Position numbers and translations under genes: made by a program. Positions 6,470 to 14,903 of a stretch of 15,811 nt of DNA are shown here, piece after piece. This stretch comes from Nitrospirota bacterium (GTDB lineage: Bacteria > Nitrospirota > Nitrospiria > Nitrospirales > UBA8639). The stretch is taken from positions 1 through 15,811 of the forward strand of contig QJYE01000452.1 in assembly GCA_003235785.1 (NCBI GenBank), given 5' to 3'. Below the pieces are notes generated by a model, which saw nothing but the letters and a program-made list of their open reading frames with translations, searched no databases and was not told where the DNA came from. Every line of letters begins with the position of its first letter. The stretch's first letter is position 1.

Positions 6470-9400
6470 ATGGCCATAGAACCGCTCGGGGTGCTGGAGC
6501 ATCTGAAAGCGCTCTCCCCCAATCACATTTATCTGGTCGCTCCTAAAGCGTATGTGCTCAGGGGGTATGAGTATTACGCGCAAGGACGGCTGGAGTCATA
6601 CTGCTGGAATAATACCCGGACGATTCTTTCCGCCTCGGTCAGAGGGTCTAAATATTATGCGGTGACGTTTTCTGTAGAAAAAGGAGAGCTGGCCTATTCC
6701 TGTCGATGCCCGGTCTGGACGGCCTCCTCCCAATGTAAGCATGTGATCTGTGCGTTGCTGACGACCGTCAACTTATTGGTCCCGGATTCCTTTCGGATCT
6801 CCAATAAGCGGGAATCAAGCCAGGAACATTTGGCTGATCAATTATTGAAAGGCGTCTCTGCGGCTCAGATGGATGTGAAACCCGTTGTGCTACCTCCTCG
6901 GTTTGAAGTGAATTTGGTTGATCGTCATGGCCTGACCTCCATTGTGATTACGAATCATGGAACGGTCTGCCACACGTTTTTGGGAATGCCAACGGAATTG
7001 GCTATTTTGCTTCGTGCCACACAAGATCCGGCCTGGTCGGTTCAAGATGCGCTTGGAGATTTCCTGAAGCACCATGGAGAGGCGTTTCCCATTTATTTTG
7101 ACACGAGTCACGGACGGTATTTGGTGGAATGGGGACCGAAACTCACCTATACGATTAAAACGGAATTCGATGTTCGAGATGGGGAGGTGAGGGTGGCCGC
7201 CCGCTGTTTTCGGTTTGGCGTGGCTCAGGAGCATGCGCAGTTATTTATGGGCATGGTCGTTGACCTCGATGCGTACAAGCTCGCGCCTTTAGATAATGAC
7301 CTTGGGTGGACCCTCTATGATGTGTTAGCGGCGAGACTCAATGATTTGCCCGAGATGAACAGCCTGTCCCCACTGGCACCGCTCAAAACGGGTAAGGGGC
7401 AATCCTGGGAACGACAAGAAAGGGATCAACAGGTCAATACGCGGCCCATTCTCACTATCCCTGTGGAGGAATTTGCCAGCTTGCAAGTCGATCTTCCCAA
7501 AAAGGATCTCCCGCATCTATTACGTGCCGTCCAGTTTAAAGTCGAAGGGCAGGAGGTGGCGCTTGTTCAATCGGATCACACGGAAGGGGTTCCTCCCCGA
7601 CGCTACGGCCTGACGGTTATGCCAGAGGCCTGGACGGTGGATTCACCGCTCCGTGAGCCTAATACGGCATCCCTTATGGCGGAAAGCTGGCAAGGCGAAA
7701 ACTTTATTGGAACGAGCGAACAGATCTTTAGCTTCTTCCCCTTTCTTGGGGAAGGCAGTGTGGTGTCCAGTGGACTGCGAACGAAAAAACGACGAGCCGC
7801 ATTATATGAAACCTTTTTGCAGCTCTGTCGTGTCAGCAAGCCGGCTGAAGGGAAAAAATTGATCAAAGCCTGTCTGCGTGGTGATGACTTCCGGCCATTT
7901 CGAATCAAAGCCGAGGCCGAAGAAATCTTACAGCTGTTTTCTACGCCTCTGTTGGAGCCCAGTGTGCGGTTACATGTGCATGAGGGTCACTGGCGTGTTG
8001 TCCCGAACGATTGGGCCAAGGAAGCCTTGCTGTATGCCATCCCCTATGAAGTCTGGGGCACGACTGTGTTTGATCGAATGGTCGACCATGAGACCATGCC
8101 ACTTCCCATGGCCGACCTCTATGCTGGCTTGCCGGCATGCTATGCCAAAGCGGCCGAGGCGGGGATTGACCTGTTTTTCCAGGACAAGCCGCTTGCCACG
8201 GCGCAATGGGATTGTTCCGTCGATGCACGTCGACCGTCCACGATCGATTGGTTTGAACTGCGCCCGGAAGTCATGTGTAACGGGGTGCGTCTTGATGAGC
8301 AAGAAATCCAGGGCATTCTGGAGCATGGGGGGCTCATGGAAGTGGATGGGCATATGCACATTGTCGATCAAGACATGCAGGATATTTTGCGTGCGCTAAC
8401 GGCGTTATCCCCTTCAAAGTCATTGAATAAATCCGACCATGACAAGCCCATGGTGGTGTGTGTGCCAAAATTACAGATTTTGGATTGGGTCGCGCTACGG
8501 AAACGCGGCGTCCGGGTCTTGCTCCCGCCGGAAGATGAGGCCTTAGTTGAGCGGCTCTTGAATTTTGAACGTATTGAACCGATGAACTTACCCCGGGGAT
8601 TACAGGCCACCTTGCGGACCTATCAGCAGCAGGGGTATCAATGGTTAGCGTTTCTCTATCAACACCGATTGGGGGCGTGTCTTGCCGACGATATGGGTTT
8701 AGGCAAAACCATCCAGGCCATTAGCCTGTTGGCCGGGATTCATGAAGGTATCATTCAGCCCTCGACGCCGGTTCAGGCTCCCCATTTGGTGGTGCTCCCG
8801 CCAAGTTTGCTTTTTAATTGGGAACAGGAAATTGCGCGTTTCTATCCCAAGCTGAAAGTGCATAGTTATATGGGGAAAGAGCGACAGTCTGATTTTGCGG
8901 ATGCCGATGTGGTGTTGACCACCTATGGATTAGTGCGTCGGGACATTGCGATCCTTGAGCAAATGGCGTTTCATGTCATTTTGTTTGATGAAGCACAGGC
9001 TGTCAAAAATATTGTGGCGCGTACCACAGGGGCCGCACGACGACTCAAAGGCTATTTCAAATGTGTGATGACGGGGACGCCCTTGGAAAATCACGTGGGG
9101 GAATATTATTCCCTCATGGATCTGTGTGTGCCGGGTCTCTTAGGGGAATACGACAGTGTCAAAGGTAAACTCAAAACACCCTCGCCGGCTTTGTTAGAGA
9201 CGATCATGCAGCGAACCAAGCCGTTTGTCATGCGTCGCACCAAATCCCAAATTCTCAAGGAATTGCCGCCGAAAACGGAAACGGACATCTACCTGGAGTT
9301 GACGGATCGGCAGAAATCTTTATACCAACAGACGGTCGCGAGCATTCGCTCGACGATTGCGTCCGCATTCCGTAGCCAAACTTCAGCGCAGGCGAGAATT

Positions 9401-9997
9401 ATTGCGCTGACGGCGATTCTGAAATTGCGGCAAATCTGTCTCTCGCCACGACTCCTGCAGAAGGACAGTGCGGACCCGTCTCCTAAATTGGTTTGCATGT
9501 TGGAACGTCTCCAGGAACTCATAGACGAAGGGCATAGCGCGTTAGTCTTTTCACAATTTACGTCATTTTTGGATTTAGTCGAACACGAATTTCACACGCA
9601 TAATATCCCCTATGTCCGCCTTGATGGTTCCACCCCAACGGCGACACGAAAAAAACTCGTGCAAAATTTTCAAGATAGTGAGCAACCGTTGGTCTTTTTG
9701 CTGAGTTTGAAAGCCGGCGGGCAGGGATTGAATCTGACAAAAGCCTCCTATGTTTTCCACCTTGACCCGTGGTGGAATCCGGCCGTCGAAAACCAGGCGT
9801 CAGATCGGGCTCATCGCATCGGGCAAACCCAGAAAGTTTCCATCATGCGTTTACTGATGCGGCATACCATTGAAGAAAAAATGATGGAACTCAAAAAACA
9901 AAAGCTGGACCTCTACGAAGCTGTCTTAGAAGGCGCAACGCATCATGGGGGCGGGGCATCGCTTACACAAAAAGATTTTGATTTTTTGCTGAGCTAG
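6470..9997 (+). CDS. SWIM zinc finger, SNF2-family helicase-like ATPase
   Basis: About 1175 residues from the ATG at 6470. The N-terminus carries a SWIM zinc finger with C78-x-C80...C89-x-H91. A long middle section (about 100-690) links it to the motor and may correspond to the region called bacterial SNF2 helicase-associated in related proteins. The SNF2 core follows: LRTYQQQGYQWLAFL (Q-motif region), motif I DDMGLGKT (740-747), motif II DEAQ (840-843) where many relatives have DEAH or DEGH, motif III GTPLEN, then helicase C with VFSQFTSFLDLVE, RLDGST, SLKAGGQGLNLT and motif VI DRAHRIGQ (1112-1119). SNF2 enzymes translocate on double-stranded DNA and remodel protein-DNA complexes; bacterial RapA recycles RNA polymerase. 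This protein shares the motor but has a SWIM domain, so its target is unknown. No restriction or defence gene is adjacent. A longer form from TTG at 6413 is less likely. Confidence 0.92.
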   Translation: MAIEPLGVLEHLKALSPNHIYLVAPKAYVLRGYEYYAQGRLESYCWNNTRTILSASVRGSKYYAVTFSVEKGELAYSCRCPVWTASSQCKHVICALLTTVNLLVPDSFRISNKRESSQEHLADQLLKGVSAAQMDVKPVVLPPRFEVNLVDRHGLTSIVITNHGTVCHTFLGMPTELAILLRATQDPAWSVQDALGDFLKHHGEAFPIYFDTSHGRYLVEWGPKLTYTIKTEFDVRDGEVRVAARCFRFGVAQEHAQLFMGMVVDLDAYKLAPLDNDLGWTLYDVLAARLNDLPEMNSLSPLAPLKTGKGQSWERQERDQQVNTRPILTIPVEEFASLQVDLPKKDLPHLLRAVQFKVEGQEVALVQSDHTEGVPPRRYGLTVMPEAWTVDSPLREPNTASLMAESWQGENFIGTSEQIFSFFPFLGEGSVVSSGLRTKKRRAALYETFLQLCRVSKPAEGKKLIKACLRGDDFRPFRIKAEAEEILQLFSTPLLEPSVRLHVHEGHWRVVPNDWAKEALLYAIPYEVWGTTVFDRMVDHETMPLPMADLYAGLPACYAKAAEAGIDLFFQDKPLATAQWDCSVDARRPSTIDWFELRPEVMCNGVRLDEQEIQGILEHGGLMEVDGHMHIVDQDMQDILRALTALSPSKSLNKSDHDKPMVVCVPKLQILDWVALRKRGVRVLLPPEDEALVERLLNFERIEPMNLPRGLQATLRTYQQQGYQWLAFLYQHRLGACLADDMGLGKTIQAISLLAGIHEGIIQPSTPVQAPHLVVLPPSLLFNWEQEIARFYPKLKVHSYMGKERQSDFADADVVLTTYGLVRRDIAILEQMAFHVILFDEAQAVKNIVARTTGAARRLKGYFKCVMTGTPLENHVGEYYSLMDLCVPGLLGEYDSVKGKLKTPSPALLETIMQRTKPFVMRRTKSQILKELPPKTETDIYLELTDRQKSLYQQTVASIRSTIASAFRSQTSAQARIIALTAILKLRQICLSPRLLQKDSADPSPKLVCMLERLQELIDEGHSALVFSQFTSFLDLVEHEFHTHNIPYVRLDGSTPTATRKKLVQNFQDSEQPLVFLLSLKAGGQGLNLTKASYVFHLDPWWNPAVENQASDRAHRIGQTQKVSIMRLLMRHTIEEKMMELKKQKLDLYEAVLEGATHHGGGASLTQKDFDFLLS

Positions 9998-10091
9998 AAT
10001 GTCGTTAATCGGGTATGAGCCACACGAATCCAGTAACGTACGGAAGATTCGAACAAAAAGGATACATGAAGCCATCAATTCTCAACCAAAA

Positions 10092-10098
10092 AAGGAGG
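10092..10098 (+). promoter_or_regulatory. Strong ribosome binding site deciding the collar-protein start
   Basis: AAGGAGG lies eight bases before ATG 10107. The open frame extends upstream to an ATG at 9999, but that extension (about 36 charged residues) would bury the signal peptide and lacks a comparable site, so 10107 is the true start. Confidence 0.85.
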
Positions 10099-10106
10099 AA
10101 GCCACC

Positions 10107-10709
10107 ATGAGCAACCTTAGCGCAATGGTCCGAAGTATTGGGTTGGTCGTTCTTTTGGGAATTCCATCCACGGCTCTGTCCGCGTCGGAACCCTTTCTTG
10201 GAGAAATAATGATGACGGGTGCCAATTTCTGTCCACGAGGATGGGCGAATTTGGATGGGCAATTACTCCCCATCAGTCAAAACCAAGCTCTTTATTCATT
10301 ACTGGGGACAGCCTATGGGGGCGATGGGCGAATGACCTTTGGTTTGCCGGACCTGCGCGGGAGAGTCCCTCTTCATGTGGGGCAAGGACCTGGTTTAACG
10401 GACAGGAGACAAGGGAGTAAAGGTGGGGAGGAAAACCATGCATTGAACATTGCCGAAATGCCTCCGCATCACCATGCATTGAATGCTTCAAAGGAAACGG
10501 CAAATCAATTAACTCCGACCGGCAATCTATTAGCTAATCAAAGTGGGAGGAAAATGATTTATGCCCCACCTGCGGCAAACGCTGTAACCCCGATGCATGG
10601 GAACGCCATTGGTATAACCGGGAGTGGTCAGACTCATAATAATATGCAACCATTTTTAGGTATACGATTTTGCATGGCCTTACAAGGAGTCTATCCTTCC
10701 CGTCAATGA
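10107..10709 (+). CDS. Exported phage tail collar-domain (microcystin-dependent-type) protein
   Basis: A protein of 200 residues from the ATG with strong ribosome binding site. Residues 1-26 look like a Sec signal peptide: R9, hydrophobic IGLVVLLGIPSTAL, and a likely cut near ALSA (23-26). The remainder matches the tail-collar/Mdp pattern: GEIMMTGANFCPRGWANLDG (32-51), LLPISQNQALYSLLGTAYGGDG (53-74), TFGLPDLRGRVPLH (77-90), GQGPGL, GGEENHALNIAEMPPHHH (106-123), and the closing HNNMQPFLGIRFCMALQG (177-194). Family members are usually about 170 residues and lack a signal peptide. The collar fold comes from phage tail tips, but no baseplate, tape-measure or other phage gene is nearby. Function is unknown; surface binding is a guess. 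It follows the SNF2 gene by 109 bases with no evident terminator, so read-through is possible. Confidence 0.85.
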   Translation: MSNLSAMVRSIGLVVLLGIPSTALSASEPFLGEIMMTGANFCPRGWANLDGQLLPISQNQALYSLLGTAYGGDGRMTFGLPDLRGRVPLHVGQGPGLTDRRQGSKGGEENHALNIAEMPPHHHALNASKETANQLTPTGNLLANQSGRKMIYAPPAANAVTPMHGNAIGITGSGQTHNNMQPFLGIRFCMALQGVYPSRQ

Positions 10710-10827
10710 TTAAATGGGACGCATTGGTTCGTATTAGCAGAACAACCTGTACCCTAGGGTTTCCAGAATTTCAGTGCAAGGCATGTGTGTGCCACCGAGC
10801 TAACGGTATTTTCTTAGTAAGGAAATT

Positions 10828-12984
10828 GTGACGATGATATCAGAATTGCATGAAAGAACGATGGCGTCTGAACTGGGTATTGCGGTCAAGCAGGTGACCG
10901 CCACGGTAGAGCTGTTGGATGATGGCGCGACCGTGCCGTTTCTGTCACGCTACCGAAAAGAAGTGACAGGTGGGCTTGATGAAGTCGTTATTACTTCGAT
11001 TCGGGATCGAGTGGCCCAATTGCGTGAATTAGACAAACGTCGTGGCGTCATTTTGACCTCGCTTGAGGAACAGGGCAAACTTTCTGATGAGCTTCAAGAA
11101 CAGATTCAAGCTGCCGTCACGATGACAGAGCTGGAAGATCTGTATCTCCCGTATCGTCCCAAACGCCGGACCAGGGCCATGATTGCCAAAGAACGAGGCT
11201 TGGAACCGTTGGCCCAAGTGATTTGGGAGCAGACTCCCGAGTTGGATGTGATCGCCGAAGCCCAGAAATTCATCAATTCAGAACAGGCCGTGGAGTCAGT
11301 TGATGAGGCGTTGGCGGGCGCACGCGATATCATGGCCGAATGGATCAACGAAGATCAGCAGGCGCGCGCATCCATGCGCGCCCTCTATGTGGAGCAAGGA
11401 CTATTCAAGACCACCGGCATACGTGGCAAAGATGTTCAAGGCAGCAAATATCGAGATTATGCCGAATGGGAAGAGCCGGTGGCGACGGCACCTTCACATC
11501 GTGTGTTGGCCATGCGTCGAGGGGAACAGGAAGGCTTCCTGACCTTTCGAGTGTCGGTGCCGGAACCGGCAGCTTTGTCTCTCCTTCATCGTCTCTTTTT
11601 GAAAGGGAGTGGGCCGGCCTCGGCTCAGATAACCTTAGCGATACAGGATTGTTTCACCCGGCTTTTGTCACTCTCGATGGAAACGGAAGCTCGGTTACTC
11701 ACCAAGGCCCGTGCTGATCAAACGGCCATTGAGGTGTTTGCACAAAATGTCCAGCAATTGCTCATGGCATCACCACTGGGGCAGAAGGCCGTCTTGGCTA
11801 TTGATCCCGGGTTTCGCACCGGGTGTAAAGTGGTTTGTCTGGATCGTCAGGGCATGTTGCAGCATACGGATGTCATCTACCCTCATCTGGGAACAGGGGG
11901 TGTCTCTCAAGCGGGCGACACCATTACGGCGTTGTGTGCGCGATTTCAGATTGAGGCGATTGCCGTGGGCAATGGAACGGCGGGGAGAGAGACCGAAACA
12001 TTTCTTCGCACGCTGAACCTCTCACCGGCCATTCCCATTGTGATGGTGAATGAAAGTGGTGCGTCGATCTACTCCGCCTCGGCGGTGGCTCGGGAGGAAT
12101 TCCCCGATCACGATGTGACGGTGCGTGGTGCCGTCTCCATCGGGAGGCGACTTATGGATCCCCTGGCTGAACTCGTGAAGATTGATCCCAAGGCCATTGG
12201 GGTCGGGCAATATCAACATGACGTCGATCAAGGGATCTTGAAACAGCGACTCCAGGATGTGGTCATTAGTTGCGTCAATCGAGTGGGGGTGGACGTCAAT
12301 ATGGCCAGTCCGCAATTGCTCACCGCTGTTTCGGGTGTGGGACCGCAATTGGCTACGAATATCGTGGCCTATCGACAGGAGCATGGTCCTTTTGCCAGCC
12401 GCACGGCCTTAAAGAAAGTCCCTCGATTGGGAGCAAAGGCCTTTGAACAAGCTGCGGGATTCTTACGCATCACGGATGGCGAGCATCCGTTGGATGCCAG
12501 TGCGGTGCACCCCGAGCGCTATTCCGTGGTTGACGCTATGGCCAAAGACCTGGGCTGCACCGTGAAGGATTTGATGAAGAACCCTGATCGACAACGGGCC
12601 ATCGATCTTAATCGATACATCACAGAGGAAGTGGGCAAACCGACGTTGACGGATATTCTGACGGAATTGGCGAAACCCGGCCGTGATCCACGCCAACAAT
12701 TTGAAGCGGTCCGATTTGACGACAAGGTGCAATCCATCGAACAGGTCATTCCCGGCATGATCTTGACGGGTGTGGTGACCAATGTCACGGCCTTTGGCGC
12801 CTTTGTCGATATTGGCGTCCATCAGGATGGTCTGGTGCATATCAGTCAACTCGCGAATCGATTTATCAGCGATCCCAATACGGTCGTCCAGGTGAACCAA
12901 CAGGTCAAAGTGACTGTCTTAGAAGTCGACATCCCTCGCAAGCGCATCTCTCTCTCCATGAAAGCCGTCCCAGGCGCCACGTAA
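10828..12984 (+). CDS. tex: RNA-binding transcription accessory protein Tex
   Basis: 718 residues collinear with Tex (YhgF). The N-terminal helical region includes GATVPFLSRYRKEVTGGLDE (about 33-52), TELEDLYLPYRPKRRTRA and YAEWEEP. A YqgF/RNase H-like domain starts near 320 with LAIDPGFRTGCKV and continues through AVGNGTAGRETE and ESGASIYSAS. LVKIDPKAIGVGQYQHDV leads into tandem helix-hairpin-helix motifs (about 482-550, including SGVGPQLATNIVAYR). An S1 RNA-binding domain closes the protein (about 643-715, NVTAFGAFVDIGVHQDGLVHIS). It lacks the basic tail of some relatives (E. coli Tex is about 770 residues). Tex acts on RNA and RNA polymerase in transcription and stress tolerance. Start is either GTG 10828, with AAGGA four bases upstream, or ATG 10834 at ten bases; the spacing does not settle it. 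It is probably transcribed alone. Confidence 0.96.
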   Translation: MTMISELHERTMASELGIAVKQVTATVELLDDGATVPFLSRYRKEVTGGLDEVVITSIRDRVAQLRELDKRRGVILTSLEEQGKLSDELQEQIQAAVTMTELEDLYLPYRPKRRTRAMIAKERGLEPLAQVIWEQTPELDVIAEAQKFINSEQAVESVDEALAGARDIMAEWINEDQQARASMRALYVEQGLFKTTGIRGKDVQGSKYRDYAEWEEPVATAPSHRVLAMRRGEQEGFLTFRVSVPEPAALSLLHRLFLKGSGPASAQITLAIQDCFTRLLSLSMETEARLLTKARADQTAIEVFAQNVQQLLMASPLGQKAVLAIDPGFRTGCKVVCLDRQGMLQHTDVIYPHLGTGGVSQAGDTITALCARFQIEAIAVGNGTAGRETETFLRTLNLSPAIPIVMVNESGASIYSASAVAREEFPDHDVTVRGAVSIGRRLMDPLAELVKIDPKAIGVGQYQHDVDQGILKQRLQDVVISCVNRVGVDVNMASPQLLTAVSGVGPQLATNIVAYRQEHGPFASRTALKKVPRLGAKAFEQAAGFLRITDGEHPLDASAVHPERYSVVDAMAKDLGCTVKDLMKNPDRQRAIDLNRYITEEVGKPTLTDILTELAKPGRDPRQQFEAVRFDDKVQSIEQVIPGMILTGVVTNVTAFGAFVDIGVHQDGLVHISQLANRFISDPNTVVQVNQQVKVTVLEVDIPRKRISLSMKAVPGAT

Positions 12985-13000
12985 ACCATATCCACGAGTA

Positions 13001-13020
13001 ATTGAGCCACTCAATATTTT
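13001..13020 (+). terminator. Weak terminator-like hairpin after tex
   Basis: ATTGAG (13001-13006) pairs perfectly with CTCAAT (13010-13015) across a three-base loop and is followed by ATTTT. The stem is AT-rich and short, so it may be a poor terminator. It is only 17 bases after the tex stop, which fits. Confidence 0.35.
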
Positions 13021-13169
13021 CAGGAGTCAATCGAACCGGTTTCCGGCAGAGGGTCTTTGATGGCAGGTGTGGATAGCCACGCGAGATCAAGAGGCCTGTC
13101 GAGCCAGTTCTTCGTGGTCTCCAGAAGTTTCGCTTGCACGAATGCAGAGTCTGTGATATTTTGATGAGC
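13021..13169 (+). other. Structured non-coding stretch between tex and sulP
   Basis: No gene is seen. Several short hairpins can be drawn: CCGG-TTT-CCGG near 13037-13047, and GTGTGG (13067-13072) with CCACGC (13077-13082) across a four-base loop. Together with the long terminator downstream, this could be a leader RNA or small RNA, but no known riboswitch was recognised. A minus-strand frame at 12905-13402 covers it but is not protein-like and overlaps both neighbours. Confidence 0.3.
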
Positions 13170-13239
13170 ATCGTGTAAGACCTCTTCTTCAGGGGCGGCA
13201 AGCGCCTCAAATCGCAGTAGGGTCTTACACGATTTTTTT
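13170..13239 (+). terminator. Long-stem intrinsic terminator upstream of sulP
   Basis: ATCGTGTAAGACC (13170-13182) is perfectly complementary to GGTCTTACACGAT (13221-13233), a 13-bp stem, and seven T follow at 13233-13239. The 38-base interior includes a smaller hairpin GGCG-GCAAG-CGCC (about 13194-13206). This is the strongest terminator in the window. It lies about 185 bases after the tex stop and 165 before the sulP start, so it either ends tex transcription or acts as an attenuator or small-RNA end. Confidence 0.8.
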
Positions 13240-13258
13240 GTTCACACCCTCCTTGGTC

Positions 13259-13272
13259 TCCTGAAAACAGGA
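13259..13272. repeat. Small inverted repeat upstream of sulP
   Basis: TCCTG and CAGGA flank AAAA, a perfect 5-bp dyad between the terminator and the sulP start. It may be an operator or a minor hairpin in the leader; chance occurrence is possible. Confidence 0.25.
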
Positions 13273-13404
13273 ACAATCCAACAAGCATCCGGGAGTTATG
13301 GGCTGGGACAGAGCGGGTTGTCGGCGGGAGCTGGCATTCCAGATGTCTCATATCGCGCGTTTGGCGTGGAAACGGTTTCTTGGCATTCGAAAGAAAGGGC
13401 ATTG

Positions 13405-14889
13405 ATGATAGAAGAGCTAGTGGCCAAAATTCGTGAAGGCATGAATATCCGAAACGATTTGCTTGCGGGCCTCGTGGTCGCGCTGGCGTTGATTCCGGAA
13501 GCGATAGCCTTTTCCCTGATCGCCGGGCTGGACCCGAAGGTGGGGTTGTACGCCTCGTTCTGTCTCGCCACGGTCATCGCCTTTTCCGGTGGTCGGCCTG
13601 GCATGATTTCGGCGGCCACGGGTGCGATGGCACTTCTGATGGTCACGCTGGTGAAAGATTATGGGCTGCAATACCTGTTGGCGGCCACCGTGCTGACCGG
13701 CGTTCTACAAATCCTTGCAGGCTGGCTCCGCCTGGGTTCCCTGATGCGCTTTGTGGCGCGGTCGGTGATTACCGGCTTTGTGAATGCATTGGCCATCTTG
13801 ATTTTTGTGACACAAATGCCTGAGTTAATCGGTGCGAGCTGGGAGGTCTTTGCGATGGTGGCGGCGGGCTTGGCCATCATTTACCTCTTCCCGTATCTCA
13901 CCAAGTCTGTGCCGTCGCCTCTGGTGGCTATCGTGGTGCTGACAGGGATTTCCATTGGCCTAGGGTTGGATATACGTACGGTAGGTGACATGGGACAACT
14001 CCCTGACAGTCTTCCGATATTTCTGCTGCCGGATGTGCCATTGGCCTGGGAGACATTGTGGATCATTTTCCCGGTGTCGGCCACGCTGGCCGTGGTGGGA
14101 CTTCTGGAATCCATGATGACGGCATCCATCGTCGATGATTTAACGGATTCCTCGAGCAACAAAAATCGAGAATGTGTCGGTCAGGGCATTGCCAACATTG
14201 CCTCGGGTTTTATTGGCGGCATGGCTGGATGCGCCATGATTGGACAGTCGGTCATTAACGTGAAATCAGGTGGGCGAGGGCGGCTCTCGACCCTTGCGGC
14301 AGGCGTGTTTCTGCTGCTGATGGTGGTGTATATCGGTGATTGGGTCGGTCGTATCCCGATGGCTGCATTGGTATCCGTGATGATTATGGTGTCGATCGGC
14401 ACGTTTAACTGGGCCTCGATCCGCAATCTACGGGAGCATCCGAAAAGTTCGAGTGTGGAAATGATCGCCACGGTCGTGGTGGTCGTGGCCACGCATGATC
14501 TCGCCAAGGGCGTGCTGGTTGGCGTGCTTTTGTCCGGTTTCTTTTTTGCGCACAAGGTCGGGAAGATTTTGCATATCAGTGGTAAGTCGGAAGAGAGCGG
14601 GCGTTTGCGGGTTTACATGGTCACGGGGCAGGTTTTCTTTGCCTCGGCCGAGCGATTCGTCAATTCATTCGATTTTAAAGAAGTTATTGAACGAGTGCGC
14701 ATCGACGTGAGTCGTGCACATTTCTGGGACATTACGGCGGTCAGTGCCTTGGATAAAGTCGTCATCAAGTTTCGTCGCGAAGGAACGGAAGTCGACGTCA
14801 TCGGGTTGAATGAAGCGAGCGCCACCATGGTAGATCGCTTTGCCGTCCATGACAAACCCGACGCCGTTGAACAATTGATGAGCCATTGA
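13405..14889 (+). CDS. SulP-family anion transporter with STAS domain
   Basis: 494 residues from ATG 13405, which has AAAGGG (13394-13399) five bases upstream. The frame opens further upstream at TTG 13318, but that extension lacks a ribosome binding site and precedes the family's usual beginning. The membrane part (about 20-390) shows the SulP pattern: NDLLAGLVVALALIPEAIAFSLIAGLDP, then GLYASF, the GGRPGMISAATGAMALL segment of the substrate-binding third helix, and a series of further hydrophobic helices through about residue 390. A short STAS domain (about 399-494) contains RIDVSRAHFWDITAVSALDKVV, the usual D-x-[ST]-x-x-[ST]-A-L region. SulP carriers move sulfate, bicarbonate or other anions across the inner membrane, often with sodium or proton coupling; substrate cannot be set from sequence. 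Its stop codon is 14 bases before the UspA start, so the two are one operon. Confidence 0.93.
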   Translation: MIEELVAKIREGMNIRNDLLAGLVVALALIPEAIAFSLIAGLDPKVGLYASFCLATVIAFSGGRPGMISAATGAMALLMVTLVKDYGLQYLLAATVLTGVLQILAGWLRLGSLMRFVARSVITGFVNALAILIFVTQMPELIGASWEVFAMVAAGLAIIYLFPYLTKSVPSPLVAIVVLTGISIGLGLDIRTVGDMGQLPDSLPIFLLPDVPLAWETLWIIFPVSATLAVVGLLESMMTASIVDDLTDSSSNKNRECVGQGIANIASGFIGGMAGCAMIGQSVINVKSGGRGRLSTLAAGVFLLLMVVYIGDWVGRIPMAALVSVMIMVSIGTFNWASIRNLREHPKSSSVEMIATVVVVVATHDLAKGVLVGVLLSGFFFAHKVGKILHISGKSEESGRLRVYMVTGQVFFASAERFVNSFDFKEVIERVRIDVSRAHFWDITAVSALDKVVIKFRREGTEVDVIGLNEASATMVDRFAVHDKPDAVEQLMSH

Positions 14890-14903
14890 GAGCAGAACTT
14901 CCT

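Noticed and set aside
6205..6522. 105-codon minus-strand frame in the gap before the SNF2 gene
   Set aside because: It overlaps the SNF2 start, lacks a ribosome binding site and shows no recognisable protein pattern.
7878..8399. 173-codon frame inside the SNF2 gene
   Set aside because: A frame-shifted shadow of an intact, family-consistent gene; composition is dominated by Arg, Cys and Trp.
10107..10709. Prophage remnant suggested by the tail-collar domain
   Set aside because: No integrase, capsid, terminase, tape-measure or other tail gene lies within several kilobases, and the protein has a signal peptide.
10751..10760. Perfect 10-base palindrome ACCCTAGGGT upstream of tex
   Set aside because: A lone short palindrome with no second copy and no nearby promoter that I can support; chance is a sufficient explanation.
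12905..13402. 165-codon minus-strand frame spanning the tex-sulP gap
   Set aside because: It overlaps the end of tex, crosses the strong plus-strand terminator, has no ribosome binding site, and its product is rich in Arg, Cys and Trp with no recognisable pattern.
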